Below are positions 1-11,593 of a stretch of DNA of 64,000 nt, one piece after another. The first letter of the stretch is position 1, and each line of letters begins with the position of its first letter. Under the pieces are notes generated by a model, which worked only from the letters and a program-made list of their open reading frames with translations, had not been told where the DNA came from and searched no databases. The DNA is taken from the NCBI GenBank assembly GCA_037176725.1, contig JAZBRS010000011.1, positions 2,480,001-2,544,000 of the forward strand. The letters are read 5' to 3'. The position numbers were made by a program, and so were the translations under genes. The stretch is from Posidonia oceanica (lineage: Eukaryota > Streptophyta > Magnoliopsida > Alismatales > Posidoniaceae).

Positions 1-1473
1 TCCTATGTTTGCAAAAATTGCATGTAGACCCTCCACTTGCATTCCCGGACTCCCCAGAACCCCTATTTTCTGGAAAATTTACATTTTAGCCCCTTTCTTT
101 TTCAAAAATGCTTTTAAACCCCTGTTCTTTCCAAATGGCTTTTCCTTGTCTTTTCTGGTTTTGCATGCATTCTGCATCCATTTTAATCTTGCATTTTAGC
201 TCCCCTTCGCATACACTAAGCACTTTTAACTCCCCTTCACTTGGGAGGACCTTCAGCACACCCCTAGGACCTCCTGAACACTTAGATCTGTTCTTCTCAT
301 CTGCTCTGGCCCTTCTGCTCCGAAGCCGCGATATCTTCCAATCCGACCGTTGGATTACCTCAAGTAAGCTGCCCAGGCGACCGCAGCGAAGCGCTCTTCA
401 GCATGGACCAAGCAGATCTCCGATCAGACTCCCGGATCTCCAGGTATGTCCTCCTGAACCTCTGCACTGCATTCATTTGCATGCCATTCGCACCGTTTTG
501 CGTGCCCTTTAGTTTTCACGCCTCGTTTTGCGTGTTTTTAAGTTTTCTCGCCTCGTCTTGCATGCAGTCTTGTTTTCTTGCACCGTTTTGCGTGCCCTCC
601 CGTTTTCTCGTCTCGTCTTGCGTGTCCTGGTGTTTTCTTGCCCAGTTTTGCGTCCTTCTTTCGTTTTCTTGCACGGTTTTGCGTTCTTGTTCCGTTTCTG
701 GCCCCATTTTGCATGTCAACCTTGTTCTCGCATCTTTTGGCATACTTGTTTCATTCCTCGCATTGTTCCACGCCGTTTTCCCTTGCATGTCGATTGCATT
801 GCATGGTTTTCTCGCTGTTTCGCTTCTTCGCCTGCATTTGCATATAGGGCGATGATGCTTACTGTCCGGAGTTCTCACGAGCCAGGTTTCGCTCGGTTCG
901 GAACACGGACAGCGTTGCTGAGCGCTTAGATCGCACGTTTACTTCCTTGCACCGTCTTTCATCACTTAGAGCACACCTTTGAGCATTTAGACAGGCATTC
1001 ATTGGCACGTAGGTATTCAAAGTCTGCATTTCCCTGCATATGCGAGCGTAAGCCTAGAAAGACCGATTCTCGGGCGTGTCGGGGGTGCCTAACACCTTCC
1101 CCGCGCGTAACAGGAGTCCTTACCCTCTCTTGGCCCGCAATGACCACATCGCCCTTGTCCTAGGCACGAGTCACATCATTTGCATTCATTTGCATCTTAT
1201 TTCTTTTGCATTGCTTTGCTTTGCATCTTTTGCTTGGTTTTGCGTGATTATTCGCGCATTTCCCTGGTTTTCCTCGTCTTCCGATTTAATAGACTTGGTG
1301 GCGACTCCGATTTTGTCTTATCTTCTTCTTTTCTTTCCCTGTTTTCCTCTTTTAAATGTTTTCAAGTTAGGTCTTCCTTCTCGGACATAGCCGCTTATAG
1401 TGAGCCTGATTCCGATCGGTGCACGCGAGCTTTGGCATCGTGCATGAACGATCCGAACACCAGGATTACTACA
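1..1473 (+). repeat. 5' LTR of element A (3' part only)
   Basis: This is the downstream 1473 bp of the 5' LTR. It ends in ...ATTACTACA at 1473, one base before the PBS. It contains a degenerate tandem stretch of about 34-bp units around TTTTGCGTG (about 485-715), a block conserved in every LTR family of this window (1053-1140), and a PBS-like word at 1299-1309. No protein is expected here: the open frames seen on both strands are products of low-complexity T/C-rich sequence. Confidence 0.95.
1053..1140 (+). promoter_or_regulatory. LTR block conserved across all Tat families here
   Basis: The core GGTGCCTAACACCTTCCCC is followed by a word close to GTAACAGGAGTCCTTAC. It recurs in the 3' LTR (21908-21995), in both B LTRs (about 30891-30968 and 42117-42195, minus), in C (about 53059-53140, minus), in D (about 46420-46490) and in E (about 59090-59175, minus). 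Both halves are small inverted repeats (GGTG/CACC and AGGA/TCCT), so the transcript could fold into two adjacent stem-loops. The role is unknown; a processing, R-region or packaging role is inference. Confidence 0.7.
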
Positions 1474-1474
1474 G

Positions 1475-1492
1475 TGGCGACTCTGCTGGGGA
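1475..1492 (+). other. Primer-binding site of element A (tRNA-Arg type)
   Basis: TGGCGACTCTGCTGGGGA starts two bases after the LTR end (one spacer G). It is complementary to the 3' end, including CCA, of the plant tRNA-Arg family ending in CCCCAGCGGAGTCG, with one mismatch. Ogre/Tat elements are known to prime from tRNA-Arg. Elements B and C have the same site. Confidence 0.88.
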
Positions 1493-1616
1493 TACTAGAC
1501 TCCGGCTTTCGCCTCCGCTTTCGTTCGCTTGCTTTGCATCTTTGTTTGCCTTTGTGCCTTTGTCTGCCTTGTCTGTTTGCTTGTCTGCCTGTGTCGGCTC
1601 TTAGCGAGTCGCACAG

Positions 1617-1634
1617 TGGCGACTCTGCTGGGGA
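1617..1634 (+). other. Second, identical copy of the PBS
   Basis: The same 18-mer recurs exactly 142 bp downstream, and the identity continues through GATACTAGACTCCGGCTTTC. A segment containing the PBS and adjacent leader has been tandemly duplicated. Only the LTR-adjacent copy is in the correct place for minus-strand strong-stop synthesis. Confidence 0.85.
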
Positions 1635-2947
1635 TACTAGACTCCGGCTTTCGCTTTCACTTTCGCTCGCTTGGGATTTGCTTTCTTTGTTTGCCTTTGT
1701 GTTTCCTTTGCCTGTTTTGCTCTTTTTCCTGTGCAAACTCCTAGCAAGCCGCCTTGTGGTTACTTCGCTTAGGTTTGGCACCCCCGTTCGGCTGCTTTCG
1801 CCTTAGTTTTACCGTGCTTTGCTCCGCTTTGTCTAACTTGCTTGTTTGCTTGCATTTTCTTTGTCCTTTTCTTTATTTGCTTTGCAGCTTACTTGTCTTT
1901 ATTTTTCTTTGCCTTACTTGCTCATTATTGCTTTAATTCTCGCACATTGCATGCCTACTACTTGTTTGGCAACAATACATGCTTTTTGAATGGTGAATGC
2001 TTCCTTTTACACACTTGCTATGTCACTACACACGCACATACTTTGCGTACATGCCTTTTGACTTGATGAATGTTTTTTTCTTCACCATTATGCTCACAAA
2101 CACTTGCACATGCCATGCACATGCCTTTTGTTGTGCTGTATGATTGTTTGCTTGCCATGCTTGACTGATTTTCTTCCCTTTCGCACTTGCCATGCTTAGG
2201 ATAGTAGAAACTTGCCTGCTCTCTCCAAGGTTAACTAAAAAATGCAAGTAAAATGAACTTTTAGGAGCAACTAGAGACTCTGAACAATCCTTCACTCCCT
2301 TTTGGTTAATAAAATGTGCAAGATAAAAGACTTTAATCATTTGCATAAGCATCATATAGGGCATGCATTCTTCTCCTCTGAGTCCACCTACTAGTCTGCG
2401 AAGGACGGTTCCGGCTTCTCACCCCGATGCTTTGGCATGGTGTGAGTCAGTCGGTCTGTCCCCCCTTGTCCGGGGTCGTGTCGGTGTTAGTGGAGGGTAC
2501 CACCCACGCTTTGGCGGGGTAGAGGCCACCAACGCACCACCCTGTCATTACCTGAGCTTTGGGCCGGAAGTTAGACAGGGAGCCTACTTTTCTGACTTGA
2601 GTCGGTGACCCGTACACCCAGGGATACCCGGAGTAGACAACCTTGCTAGGAAACACTAGTTAGGTGAGGGGGGCATACTAGAAAGCATACATGACATTCA
2701 TGCCATAACTTAATGCATTTTGCATCCTTCTTTTTCTGACCCTAGTCTCTTGTTGTGTCTTTAACAGAGTTCAGTAAGCGATCTCCTTAGCTGGAGCTCG
2801 GGTCTCTCCTTTGCTGACATCTCTGCTGAGACACCTGTGCTCGACCATCCTTTTTCTGAGCTACTCGTCTTTGCGAGCATAGCTCCTCGTAGAGCCCGTC
2901 CCCTTTTCCCTCGTCGCAGCCCCGTTTTGACTCGCTCTCGGTCAGCA
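1635..2947 (+). other. 5' leader of element A
   Basis: Non-coding leader. Bases 1650-1960 are T/C-rich. The part at about 2360-2650 is well conserved with the leaders of B (minus, about 40970-41205) and C (minus, about 51945-52155), including the words GTCAGTCGGTCTGTCCCCC and GGGTACCACCCA. Conservation between pol-bearing and pol-less copies suggests an RNA-level role such as packaging or dimerisation. Confidence 0.6.
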
Positions 2948-5900
2948 ATGGCCCAGCGCACTGTCGAGACCCCCCTCACCCTTGCCTCGGAGGTGGTTCC
3001 CGCTCCGGCCCCTCCGGCTCCCGTTTCAAACCCCTCTGTGCCCTCTGTGACGCCAGGCTTTACCCCTCTGTCGTCTGGGGCACCCCAGTTTGCGGTGGGA
3101 CAGTGGCAGACGCCCGCTCCTCCTGATCCGGTCGCCGAGTCCATCTTGATGACCACTTCACGTGTTCTGGAGGCACCACTGACCCCACCTTCTCAGGGTT
3201 TTGTCACTTTTGACCCTTCTGCTGCGGCGACTCTCGCCTTAGGATTCCAGTCTCCCGGACAGTCCAGATCTCTTGGTTCTGGTTCCTCGCCGGCACTGCA
3301 ATTCAGTGTTCCCATTGACGGGACACCTGAAGAGCAGTACCAGCAACTGATGGACACTATCCAGCGGCTGCAGGGTATAGCTCTATCAGTCCGCCCTCCT
3401 TCCCCTCCTGTTGTTCCTGAGGTTCCTGTGCGGCCTGCTCCCGCACATCTTGCATTGCACTCTGCACTTCCGCCTAGACCATCGTCCCAACTGCTCACGG
3501 TTCCGACGATGGGGGCACGCATTCCGCCTCTTGCATCAGCACCACACCTCACACAACATACACCTCCGCCACCTGGTGGCCAGTCATTCGGACTGGTGGG
3601 AGCACAGTATCTCGCAGGCCCGTCCCCCGGCACCGCCCCGGTACGGCCGCTGATGCTCCAGCATCCTGCACCCACCGCACAGCATACCATCTATCCTCCC
3701 CTTTTGCATCAGGCTCAGACTTCCCCATGCATCCCTCCTTGCACTCCACCACAGCACGGGTATGCCGGCCATCACCTTGCGTCACCAGGCGACGTGATGG
3801 TGGATCCGGAGGAGCACCTCGGTGCGACCCAATCGGCATACGTGGTCCCTGCCCCCGCTGCCCCATCACCTGTAGCAGCTATTCCAGACCCCATCAACAA
3901 CAGGATGGATGTTCTGGAGAAGGCACTACGTCTAGTGCAGGGCACGGACCACCAGACCTACCAGTTCCGAGACCTCTGCTGTTTCCCAGAGGCGGTACTC
4001 CCCCCGAAGTTCAAAATACCAGACTTCGAGAAGTATGATGGTAGGGGCTGCCCCATAGCCCATCTGAAGGCGTACTGCGGTGATCTCGCCCAACTCCAGG
4101 GGGACGAGAGGTTGCTGATCCGCCTGTTCCAGAAGAGTTTGTCTGGTCCGGCCCTCAAGTGGTTTACCTCGCTTGACATGGCTACGATTAAGACTTGGAA
4201 CGACCTAAGCCAGGCGTTCTTGGAACAGTACTCCTTCAACCTCGATCTGGTCCCAAAGCGCGCGGACTTGATCGCAACCAAGCAGAATCCGGGCGAGCCG
4301 TTCGGGGAGTACGTCGGCCGCTGGCGTGCCCTTGCCTCGCAAGTTCGAGATAGGCCCTCCGACGAGGAGTCTATCGAGATCATCATAAAAGGGGCACAGC
4401 CGTCTACCGGAGCTTTGCTTAGCATCCAACCCGTCACAACCTTCACTGCTTTGATCCGAGCTGGCACTCGCGTAGAGAGTTCGTTGCGGAGTGGCAACTT
4501 CCCCGCACTCTCTGTGTTTGCCAAGCAGGCCCCCGCCAGTAACGACGGTAGTAGCAGCAGCACCATCAACAACAACAGCAATCTCAACAACAATCGTCCC
4601 AAGAGAAAGGATCCGCCGAAGCCCGTTGTCGCATACGTCGACTCCCCTGCTGCGCCCGTCCATCTGGCGTCCCGGCCTGCCCCTCCTCAGATCTATTACG
4701 CACCTGCACCTAGGGCACACCCTACACCACAGATCACTACCACCGCTCGACCGGTCTATCCTGCCGCACCGGTTCAGCAAGGACAATTCCAGAGGCCGAG
4801 ACGGCCACCCATGGAGAAGCGGAAGTTCGCCCCACTGGTGGAACCGCTCACTGCCGTCCTCCCAAAGGTTGCGTCGCTCCTGAGATTTCCGGAGGTTCGC
4901 CCACCGCCAAACCCACTACCGCATTGGTTTAAGGCGAACCTTTTCTGCGACTTTCATCGAAGCATCGGGCATTCGACTGATAGTTGTTTCACTCTCCGGA
5001 ATGCTATCCAGGACTTGATCGAATCGGGAACGATTGTGATCGACACGCACGAGGCATCCACTTCTGCACCATCTCATGCACCTGCATCAGCATCTACCCC
5101 AGCTAATGTTGTCCGCCGACCCCTGCCGGAGCACTCCTATTCAGGAGGCGCAGGGACCTCAGGAATTCACTCCTTGTTTCCTTCTGGGTCTCTCACGTCC
5201 ATGGTAGATCCTTCCGAACTTATCCATGATGTTTCTACTCCCTTTCCAGTCTCTCTCTATCTTGCAACTATCGCCGGTTCTGAGTCGGGCGTCCATATGA
5301 TCCGACCGCGCACCAGGCCGGAGCGTTCTCCTGCATCAGCCGCCATGCTTTCCCGGGCCCAAGCCCCAATACATCTCCTAGCCAGACCTCAGCCAGAACT
5401 TCCTGTGCACCTACTAGCAAGACCTCAGTCCCCACCTAGCTTGCCTTCCCAACTACCCTCCTACCCATACCCTCCTCAGCCTGTAGCCCCTCTCGTGCTC
5501 GCCGCACGCGCTCCCGTGGTTATTAACCTAACCCGGGATACCCATCGCGTACCCTACAGCTACGCCACAGAGATGTGTGTGGAAGTGACGCGATCGGGGA
5601 GGGTCTACAGACCTCCTGCACCAGCAGCCAGACCTGGTCATCCACAACCTGCAAGACCATTGCCTTTGGTCCAGCCTGCAGTCCCACCACCTTCAGGCCA
5701 ACCTCTTGAATCCACCCCAGCTGAACCTGTCCCTACAATCGCACCACCTGCTACCAAGAAATGCCAGCCTAAAGCCGACATCACATCCCAGCTCAAAAAA
5801 GTTAAGGCCGACATATCCATCTGGGACCTGATACACACTTCGGCCGAGCACCGCGAGGCTTTCCTTCGCGTGTTCCAAGCCGCCCGTGTGTCCCAAGCCA
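2948..5900 (+). CDS. gag: Gag region of element A
   Basis: Structural protein that would form the cytoplasmic virus-like particle and bind the element RNA. The first 330 or so residues are Pro/Ala/Ser-rich and probably disordered. The conserved retrotransposon Gag core lies at about 3960-4530, with recognisable SGPALKWFTSL and PFGEYVGRWR words. A zinc-knuckle-like motif lies at 4946-4987 with spacing C-X2-H-X4-H-X4-C, so the usual second Cys is a His; the same CHHC form is visible in B and C. It is fused in frame to protease and pol, as is usual in Tat elements. The Gag/protease boundary is approximate. Confidence 0.85.
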
Positions 5901-5984
5901 TAGAACCTGCCGCCTTGGAAAGCATGGTCGGAATGATCGCGGAGCCCCAGGTCATCACTTTCACGAGTGATGAGCTGCCTCCAG

Positions 5985-6680
5985 CGGAGATTAATCACAA
6001 TCAACCCTTGTTCGTCACGGTACAATTCAAGAACTTTCGCATTCCCCTTGCACTGGTCGATAATGGGTCAGGCCTTAACGTCTGCCCCTTGCGAACAGCG
6101 ACCAAGCTCGGATTCAAGGCCGAGGACATTACTCCAGCTGTAAAGGGAATGACAGCTTTTGATAATACTCACCATGACGCTCTAGGGATTTTGGTTATCC
6201 CTCTTACCATTGGTCCGGTCACATTCGATGTGGAATTCTACGTCGTCGACTTGGAACCTAATTTCAACTTTCTGCTTGGGCACCCTTGGCTCCACAAGCA
6301 TCAGGTTATCCCCTCGACCCTCCATCGCATGATCAAGTTCCGCCGAGGTGACGATGTCATCGTTGTCATGGCGGAGAATTTCGAGAAGGAGCGGATCGAG
6401 GCGGTTTCTTCTATCTCTTCGCGGACTGTCCCCTTTGACCCTGATCTATTGAACGCTTTGTATCGCGTTAATCGGTGCGAGCCGGTTAACTTTTTACCAG
6501 ATCTTGAGCGTGTCAACTCCTTGGCCGTTCACAACAACCCCTTTCGGATGGTCGAGAACGTTTGTCACAGATGGGGCTACGTCAAAGGGACACCGCTCGG
6601 GCGATATGGCCAAGGAATCGCTGAGCCAATCACGGCGGAAGAACGAAGAGACAACGAGGGTCTAGGTTACGACCCTCACA
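5985..6680 (+). CDS. Aspartic protease and G-patch-like segment of element A
   Basis: Retropepsin-type protease that would cleave the polyprotein. The active-site tetrad Asp-Asn-Gly-Ser is at 6059-6070 (DNGS rather than DTGS), followed about 70 residues later by the hydrophobic-Leu-Gly-His-Pro-Trp-Leu motif near 6268. A glycine-rich stretch at about 6541-6680 (RWGYVKGTPLGRYGQGI) resembles the G-patch that often follows protease in Tat-group and related elements. All parts are in frame with Gag and Pol. Confidence 0.8.
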
Positions 6681-8339
6681 CCGATAAAGGCAAGCGCCCG
6701 CAAACAAAGAATCAGAGAATGGTCATACCTCGGAGCTTGGCTAACTTTACAAGCGCAGGCATCCTGGACTCAAGCGCAGTTCAAGCCGTAGTGCCGTCGG
6801 AGCCGTGTCAAAACCCTCCGCCACCGGAGGAGGACTGGGTCTGCGTTGAGGACTATTACTCGGACGAGGAACAGTCGGGCACAACAGGGGCAGTTCAGAC
6901 TTGCAGTGAAAGCCAGCCCTATGCAATAGCACATCAGTCGGTTTATCTGGCCACTCCTTCCACAGATCATGAAGCAGCAGTCTTGACAGAACCCTTGGCA
7001 GATTTGACAGTCTTTGATTCTCCCGCAGCCATGTCAGCAATACCAGCACCAGCTCAAGCACAGTCAGTCAGTTCGCAGGCAACCGTTGTCGCATCAGTGC
7101 AACTACCACCTTCGCAGAAAGGTCAGTCGCTGAGTTCAGTCAGCAGCACAGCTCAGCCCTTTTCAGAGGCCACACCACAGGCAATACGGCCAGCTCAATC
7201 AGTCATGCACCCCCTTGCCGCAGACCGGCGATTTGCATGGCCAGACCCTATGGCATCGGAGGCCGCGCTCTCATCATCATCATCAGTCACGGAGAACCAG
7301 CTGAGCATCGCGGTCTCCCGGCCTTCGGGCCTTCAAGAGAGCACCTCCGCCCATCCTCAAACAGCAGCAGTCACTCTGGCAGCATATCCATCTACAATCC
7401 CTCTGACTAGACCATCTGGGTCTCCCTTGCCGGGACAGTCGCAATTAGGCGTGCCCGTGAGTCAGAGGACACAAGTGCCAGAGACAGTAATCCATCGCGC
7501 AGCCGAGTCAGTGCCTCAGGCCCTCGGCGCCTGCTATGTCGATTCACCTCCGGATGAGGAAGAAGAAGGGGCGGTAGAAGCCCAGGTTGATTCATGGATG
7601 TCTGATTTAGAGCTGCTTTACCAGGAACAGCTCGAATCCATAGTAGAAGACCTGGCACGACACCAAGCCGCAGAAAGGAAAGGAAAAGCCGTGGTTACGG
7701 ATCCTCCTCTGCGAGAGGGCTCCACCTCCATCATGATCCTCGGAGAAAGCTCGGTGGTGTCGGATTCCCTCAGACCCGACGAGCTCATTACTTTTCAAAC
7801 CGAGGGTGGGTCCAGATGGCTTGTACAGCATATGCCTTCCACGAGTACGTTGGCAGATTCAGAAGAAGAGACACCAGTGGGTTGCGCAGCAGCAGTAACA
7901 GAGCAAAGAGCAGAGTCAGTGACAGAGTTGTCAGAAGTTTCAGTGGCAGAATCGTCGGCAGCATCAGTCGCAGAGTCAGTAAAGCCTTCAGCAGTGTCAG
8001 CAGAAAATGCAGCAGTATCACCAGCAGCAAAGCAGACAGGGAAAGCCGTCAGAGCAGAGGTCGCACACCGAAGATACAGAAACACTCGGGTGGGCGTGAC
8101 CATCCTGAGGCGTCACCAGGGCCAAGAAGCAGAACTCCTACACTCATTCGATGTGACAAACCCCACTTTCGAAAAGGAGATTCTCTCGGAACTTGTCGCA
8201 TACGGAGAGGAAGATAATACAGGCGAAGATGAGAATGATGACCCCTCGCCTGAGTTCCAGCCCTATGACGACGACCCAGAAGGTCCCAATCTGCATGTTG
8301 AGGAAGAAACAGAAACTATTAACCTCGGCACAGCCGAAG

Positions 8340-9260
8340 AAACCAAGGAAGTTCGCATCAGCGCCCTGCTATCACCGCAAGTCAGGATAGAGTTCATCGC
8401 ATTCCTGAGGGAGTATGCGGATGTCTTCGCCTGGACTTATGAAGACATGGTCGGCCTGGATGTTGAAATAGTGGTCCATAACTTGCCCTTGAAGCCAGAC
8501 GCCAAGCCAGTAAAGCAGAAACTGAGAAGATGGCGACCACAGTGGCTGCTCATGATCAAGGAAGAAATAATGAAGCAGCTTGATGTTAACTTTTTAAAGG
8601 TTGTCCTTTACCCTGAATGGCTTGCAAACATCGTGCCGGTGCCCAAGAAAGACGGCCGGATCCGGGTGTGTATCGACTACAGGGACCTGAACAAGGCGAG
8701 TCCCAAGGACGACTTCCCATTGCCTCACATTGATGTCCTGGTCGACAACACGGCGGGTCACAAGATGCTATCCTTTATGGATGGCTTCTCCGGCTACAAT
8801 CAGACCAAGATGGCAGAAGAAGACATGGAAAAAACTTCGTTCATCACCCCCTAGGGGGTCTTCTGTTATCAGGTTATGCCGTTTGGGTTGAAAAATGCTG
8901 GCGCAACATATCAGAGGGCCATGACCACACTTTTCCATGACCTCATGCACCAAGAAGTGGAGGTCTATGTAGACGACATGATCGCGAAGACCAAAGAGCC
9001 TGAGGATCACCTTGCTTGCTTAAAGAAGCTCTTTGACTGCCTAAGGAAGTACAGACTGAGGCTCAACCCCAATAAGTGCGTATTCGGGGTTTCATCTGGC
9101 AAACTGCTCGGCTACATTGTTAGCCAAAGGGGGATTGAAGTGGACCCGATGAAAGCTAAAGCCATCGTGGAGATGCCACCCCCTAGAACCGAGAAGGAGG
9201 TTCGAGGCCTACTTGGGCGTTTGCAGTACATCAGCCGCTTCATTGCACAGCTTACGCCCA
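8340..9260 (+). pseudogene. pol: Reverse transcriptase domain of element A (amber inside)
   Basis: Ty3/gypsy RT. The upstream half has the KKDGRIRVCIDYRDLNKASP block (about 8645-8705), and the downstream half begins VMPFGLKNAGATYQ and carries the catalytic YVDD at 8966-8977. TAG at 8852-8854 lies between the two halves. The catalytic aspartates are intact, so the nonsense codon is the only visible defect. Confidence 0.92.
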
Positions 9261-9389
9261 TCTGCGAGCCCATCTTCAAACTCCTGAGGAAGAATGCGCA
9301 AATCGACTGGAATGAAGAATGTCAAGCCACATTTGAGAAGATTAAGCAGCTGCTGGTCAAACCCCCCGTCTTGGTCCCCCCTACGCCAG

Positions 9390-9775
9390 GAAGACCTCTG
9401 CTCCTCTATCTCTCAACCACACAGCATTCCATGGGTGCCGTCTTGGGCCAGCACGACGAATCTGGCAGGAAGGAGCGCGCCATCTACTACCTGAGCAAAA
9501 AGTTCAATGAATGTGAAGCCAGGTACAGCATGATGGAGAAAACCTGTCTATCCCTTGTCTGGGCCGCACAGAAACTGAGACACTATATGATGGCGTACCC
9601 AGTTCAGCTTTTGTGCCGTCATGATCCCATCAAGTTCCTCTTCCAAAAGCCGGCTCTGGTGGGCAGATGTGTCAAATGGCAGGTGTTGTTGTCCCAATAT
9701 GACATCACTTTTGTCACACATGGATCTATGAAGGGCCAGGCTATGGCGGATCACCTCGCGGACTTCCCCCTGCCT
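9390..9775 (+). CDS. Ancestral gypsy RNase H / connection domain, catalytically degraded
   Basis: This segment follows RT in the position of the normal gypsy RNase H and keeps its fold signature (YYLSKKFNECEARYS and a later MADHLADF). Where the first catalytic Asp is expected in the LYLSTTQHSMGAVLG stretch the residue is Gln. Loss of activity in the first RNase H is known for Tat elements, which use a second, acquired RNase H. Confidence 0.75.
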
Positions 9776-9864
9776 GAATATCAACCCCTCCAGACGCAGT
9801 TCCCTGACGAGGACATTCTTTTTGCAACGGAGGAGTCAGAAGAGAAAGACCCTGAAGAGCAAGA

Positions 9865-10240
9865 GCAGTGGCGGCTGTACTTCGACGGCGCCGTCAATAA
9901 GAAGGGTCGAGGCGTAGGTGCAGTGCTGACCACGCCACATGGACAGATGATTCCTTTTGCGAGGAAGCTGACTTTCGCATGCACGAACAATGAAGCAGAA
10001 TACGAAGCATGCATCTTGGGTTTGAAAGTCGCCCTCGAGCACAAAGCACAGAAGTTGCACGTGCACGGTGATGCCATGTTGGTAATCTCTCAAGTGAATG
10101 GCGACTGGAAGACAAAAGACCCCAAGCTCGTGCCATATCACGAATGTCTGCTGAGGCTAATAGAGGAGTTCAAGAGCATTGATTTCACATACATGAACAG
10201 GGCAAAGAATGCGTATGCAGACGCACTAGCGACCCTGGCC
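9865..10240 (+). CDS. Second, archaeal-type RNase H (aRNH) of element A
   Basis: The complete catalytic set is visible: Asp in FDGA (codon 9884), Glu in the NNEAEYEA run (9998), Asp in HGDAM (10070) and Asp in the ADALATLAS run (10220). This extra domain downstream of the ancestral RNase H is diagnostic of the Tat lineage. It would remove element RNA during reverse transcription and could generate the PPT primer. Confidence 0.88.
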
Positions 10241-10539
10241 TCTTGGCTCAGCATACCTGAGAACAGCATGGTGGATGTGTCAGTCACTTGCATAGAGGAG
10301 CCTGCCCATTGCATGAATATAGAGGAAGCAGAGCCGACGGCGGAGCAGCCATGGTACCATGATATCAAAGCGTTCTTGGAGTCCGGTAGCGTCCCATCTG
10401 GCACCACTGCAGAAGATAAGAGAACTTTGGCACGTCTGGCGTCAAAGTATGTACTGGGGGCTGGGCAGCTATACAGAAGATCGTACAATCAGATGCTACT
10501 ACGCTGCCTGGACAAATCGGAGGCTGACACCCTAATGCT

Positions 10540-11593
10540 TCAGGTGCATGCCGGGACCTGTGGCCCGCACATGAACGGTGTCCTTTTAGCTAAGAAGATC
10601 ATGCTCCAAGGATATTTCTGGCAGACCATGGAAGCAGACTGTTGCCGTTTCGTGCGTAAATGCCACAACTGTCAGATCCATGGCAATTTTATCAAGGCTC
10701 CCCCTCATCAGCTGCACAACATGTCTTCGCCATGGCCTTTCTCCACCTGGGGAATCGACGTCATTGGCGCAATACACCCCGCTGCTTCAAACGGCCATCG
10801 CTTCATCATGGTGGCAATAGACTACTTCACTAAGTGGGTGGAAGCAGCTTCTTACAGGACAGTCACTGCAACGGCAACTGAAAAATTCATCAGGAACAAC
10901 ATCGTTGCCCGGTACGGGGTCCCTCACTCTATCGTCTCTGATAATGGCACGAACTTCATTGCCAAAAGAACTGAGGAGTTCCTACAGAATTTCAGAATCA
11001 AGCATCACCGCTCCTCACCGTACCGGCCTCAGATGAATGGAGCAGTGGAGTCTGCCAACAAGAATATCATCAAGATCATGAAGAAGACGGCAGAAACCCA
11101 CAAGGACTGGCACGACAAGCTCCCGTACGCACTCTGGGCGTACAGGACATCAATCCGGACCTCGACAGGAGCCACCCCGTACTCGCTGGTGTACGGCATG
11201 GAAGCGGTATTGCCTGTTGAAGTGGAGATCCCCTCACTGCGGATCTTGCGAGAAGCTGAATTGGAAGAGGCAGAGTGGGTCGAAGACCGCTGCGTCCAAC
11301 TGAACCTGATTGATGAGCACAGACTACAAGCCATGCACAATGCCCATTGCTATCAGAAACGAATGGCTAGAGCATTCTTAAAGAAAGTCCGGCCCCGAAG
11401 CTTCCGACCCGGAGATCTTGTTCTACGAGCCATTCATCTACCGGACGGTCGAGGCAAATTCCGACCTAATTGGCGCGGACCCTTTGTAGTTAGGCAGGTC
11501 TTCTCAGGCGGCGCAGTAACCCTTGAGGACATGGACCAGGTCGAGCAGTCTGAGCCGGTCAACATGTGCTACCTCAAGAAGTACTATCAGTAG
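10540..11593 (+). CDS. Integrase domain of element A
   Basis: Integrase with all three parts visible. The N-terminal zinc site is formed by two His and the pair CHNC (about 10546-10680). The catalytic triad is Asp (10757, in WGIDVIGA), Asp (10940, in VSDNGTNF) and Glu (11048, in NGAVESANKN), with 35 residues between the last two. A C-terminal FRPNWRGPFVV module resembles the GPY/F region at about 11457-11490. It ends at TAG 11591-11593. No break is seen, and no chromodomain follows, as expected for Tat. Confidence 0.93.

Larger units (their letters stand above)
2948..11593 (+). pseudogene. gag-pol: gag-pro-pol polyprotein of element A, interrupted by one amber codon
   Basis: This is a single frame of about 2880 codons encoding Gag, protease, reverse transcriptase, two RNase H domains and integrase, with no frameshift. 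The frame is open from 2837, but I prefer the ATG at 2948 because it lies in a good AgcaATGG context and starts Met-Ala-Gln, as does the gag relic of element B. The only break is TAG at 8852-8854 in RT, directly after a Phe-Ile-Thr-Pro run; the next codons continue the RT fingers/palm in the same frame. The family normally has Trp there, so TGG to TAG is the likely lesion. A linker rich in Ala, Ser, Pro, Gln and Glu (about 6690-8340, roughly 550 residues) separates protease from RT. This copy cannot make full-length Pol without readthrough, but it is otherwise remarkably intact. Confidence 0.93.

Noticed and set aside
7816..8217. 133-codon frame inside pol in another frame
   Set aside because: A shadow of the Ser/Ala/Glu-rich linker of the polyprotein.
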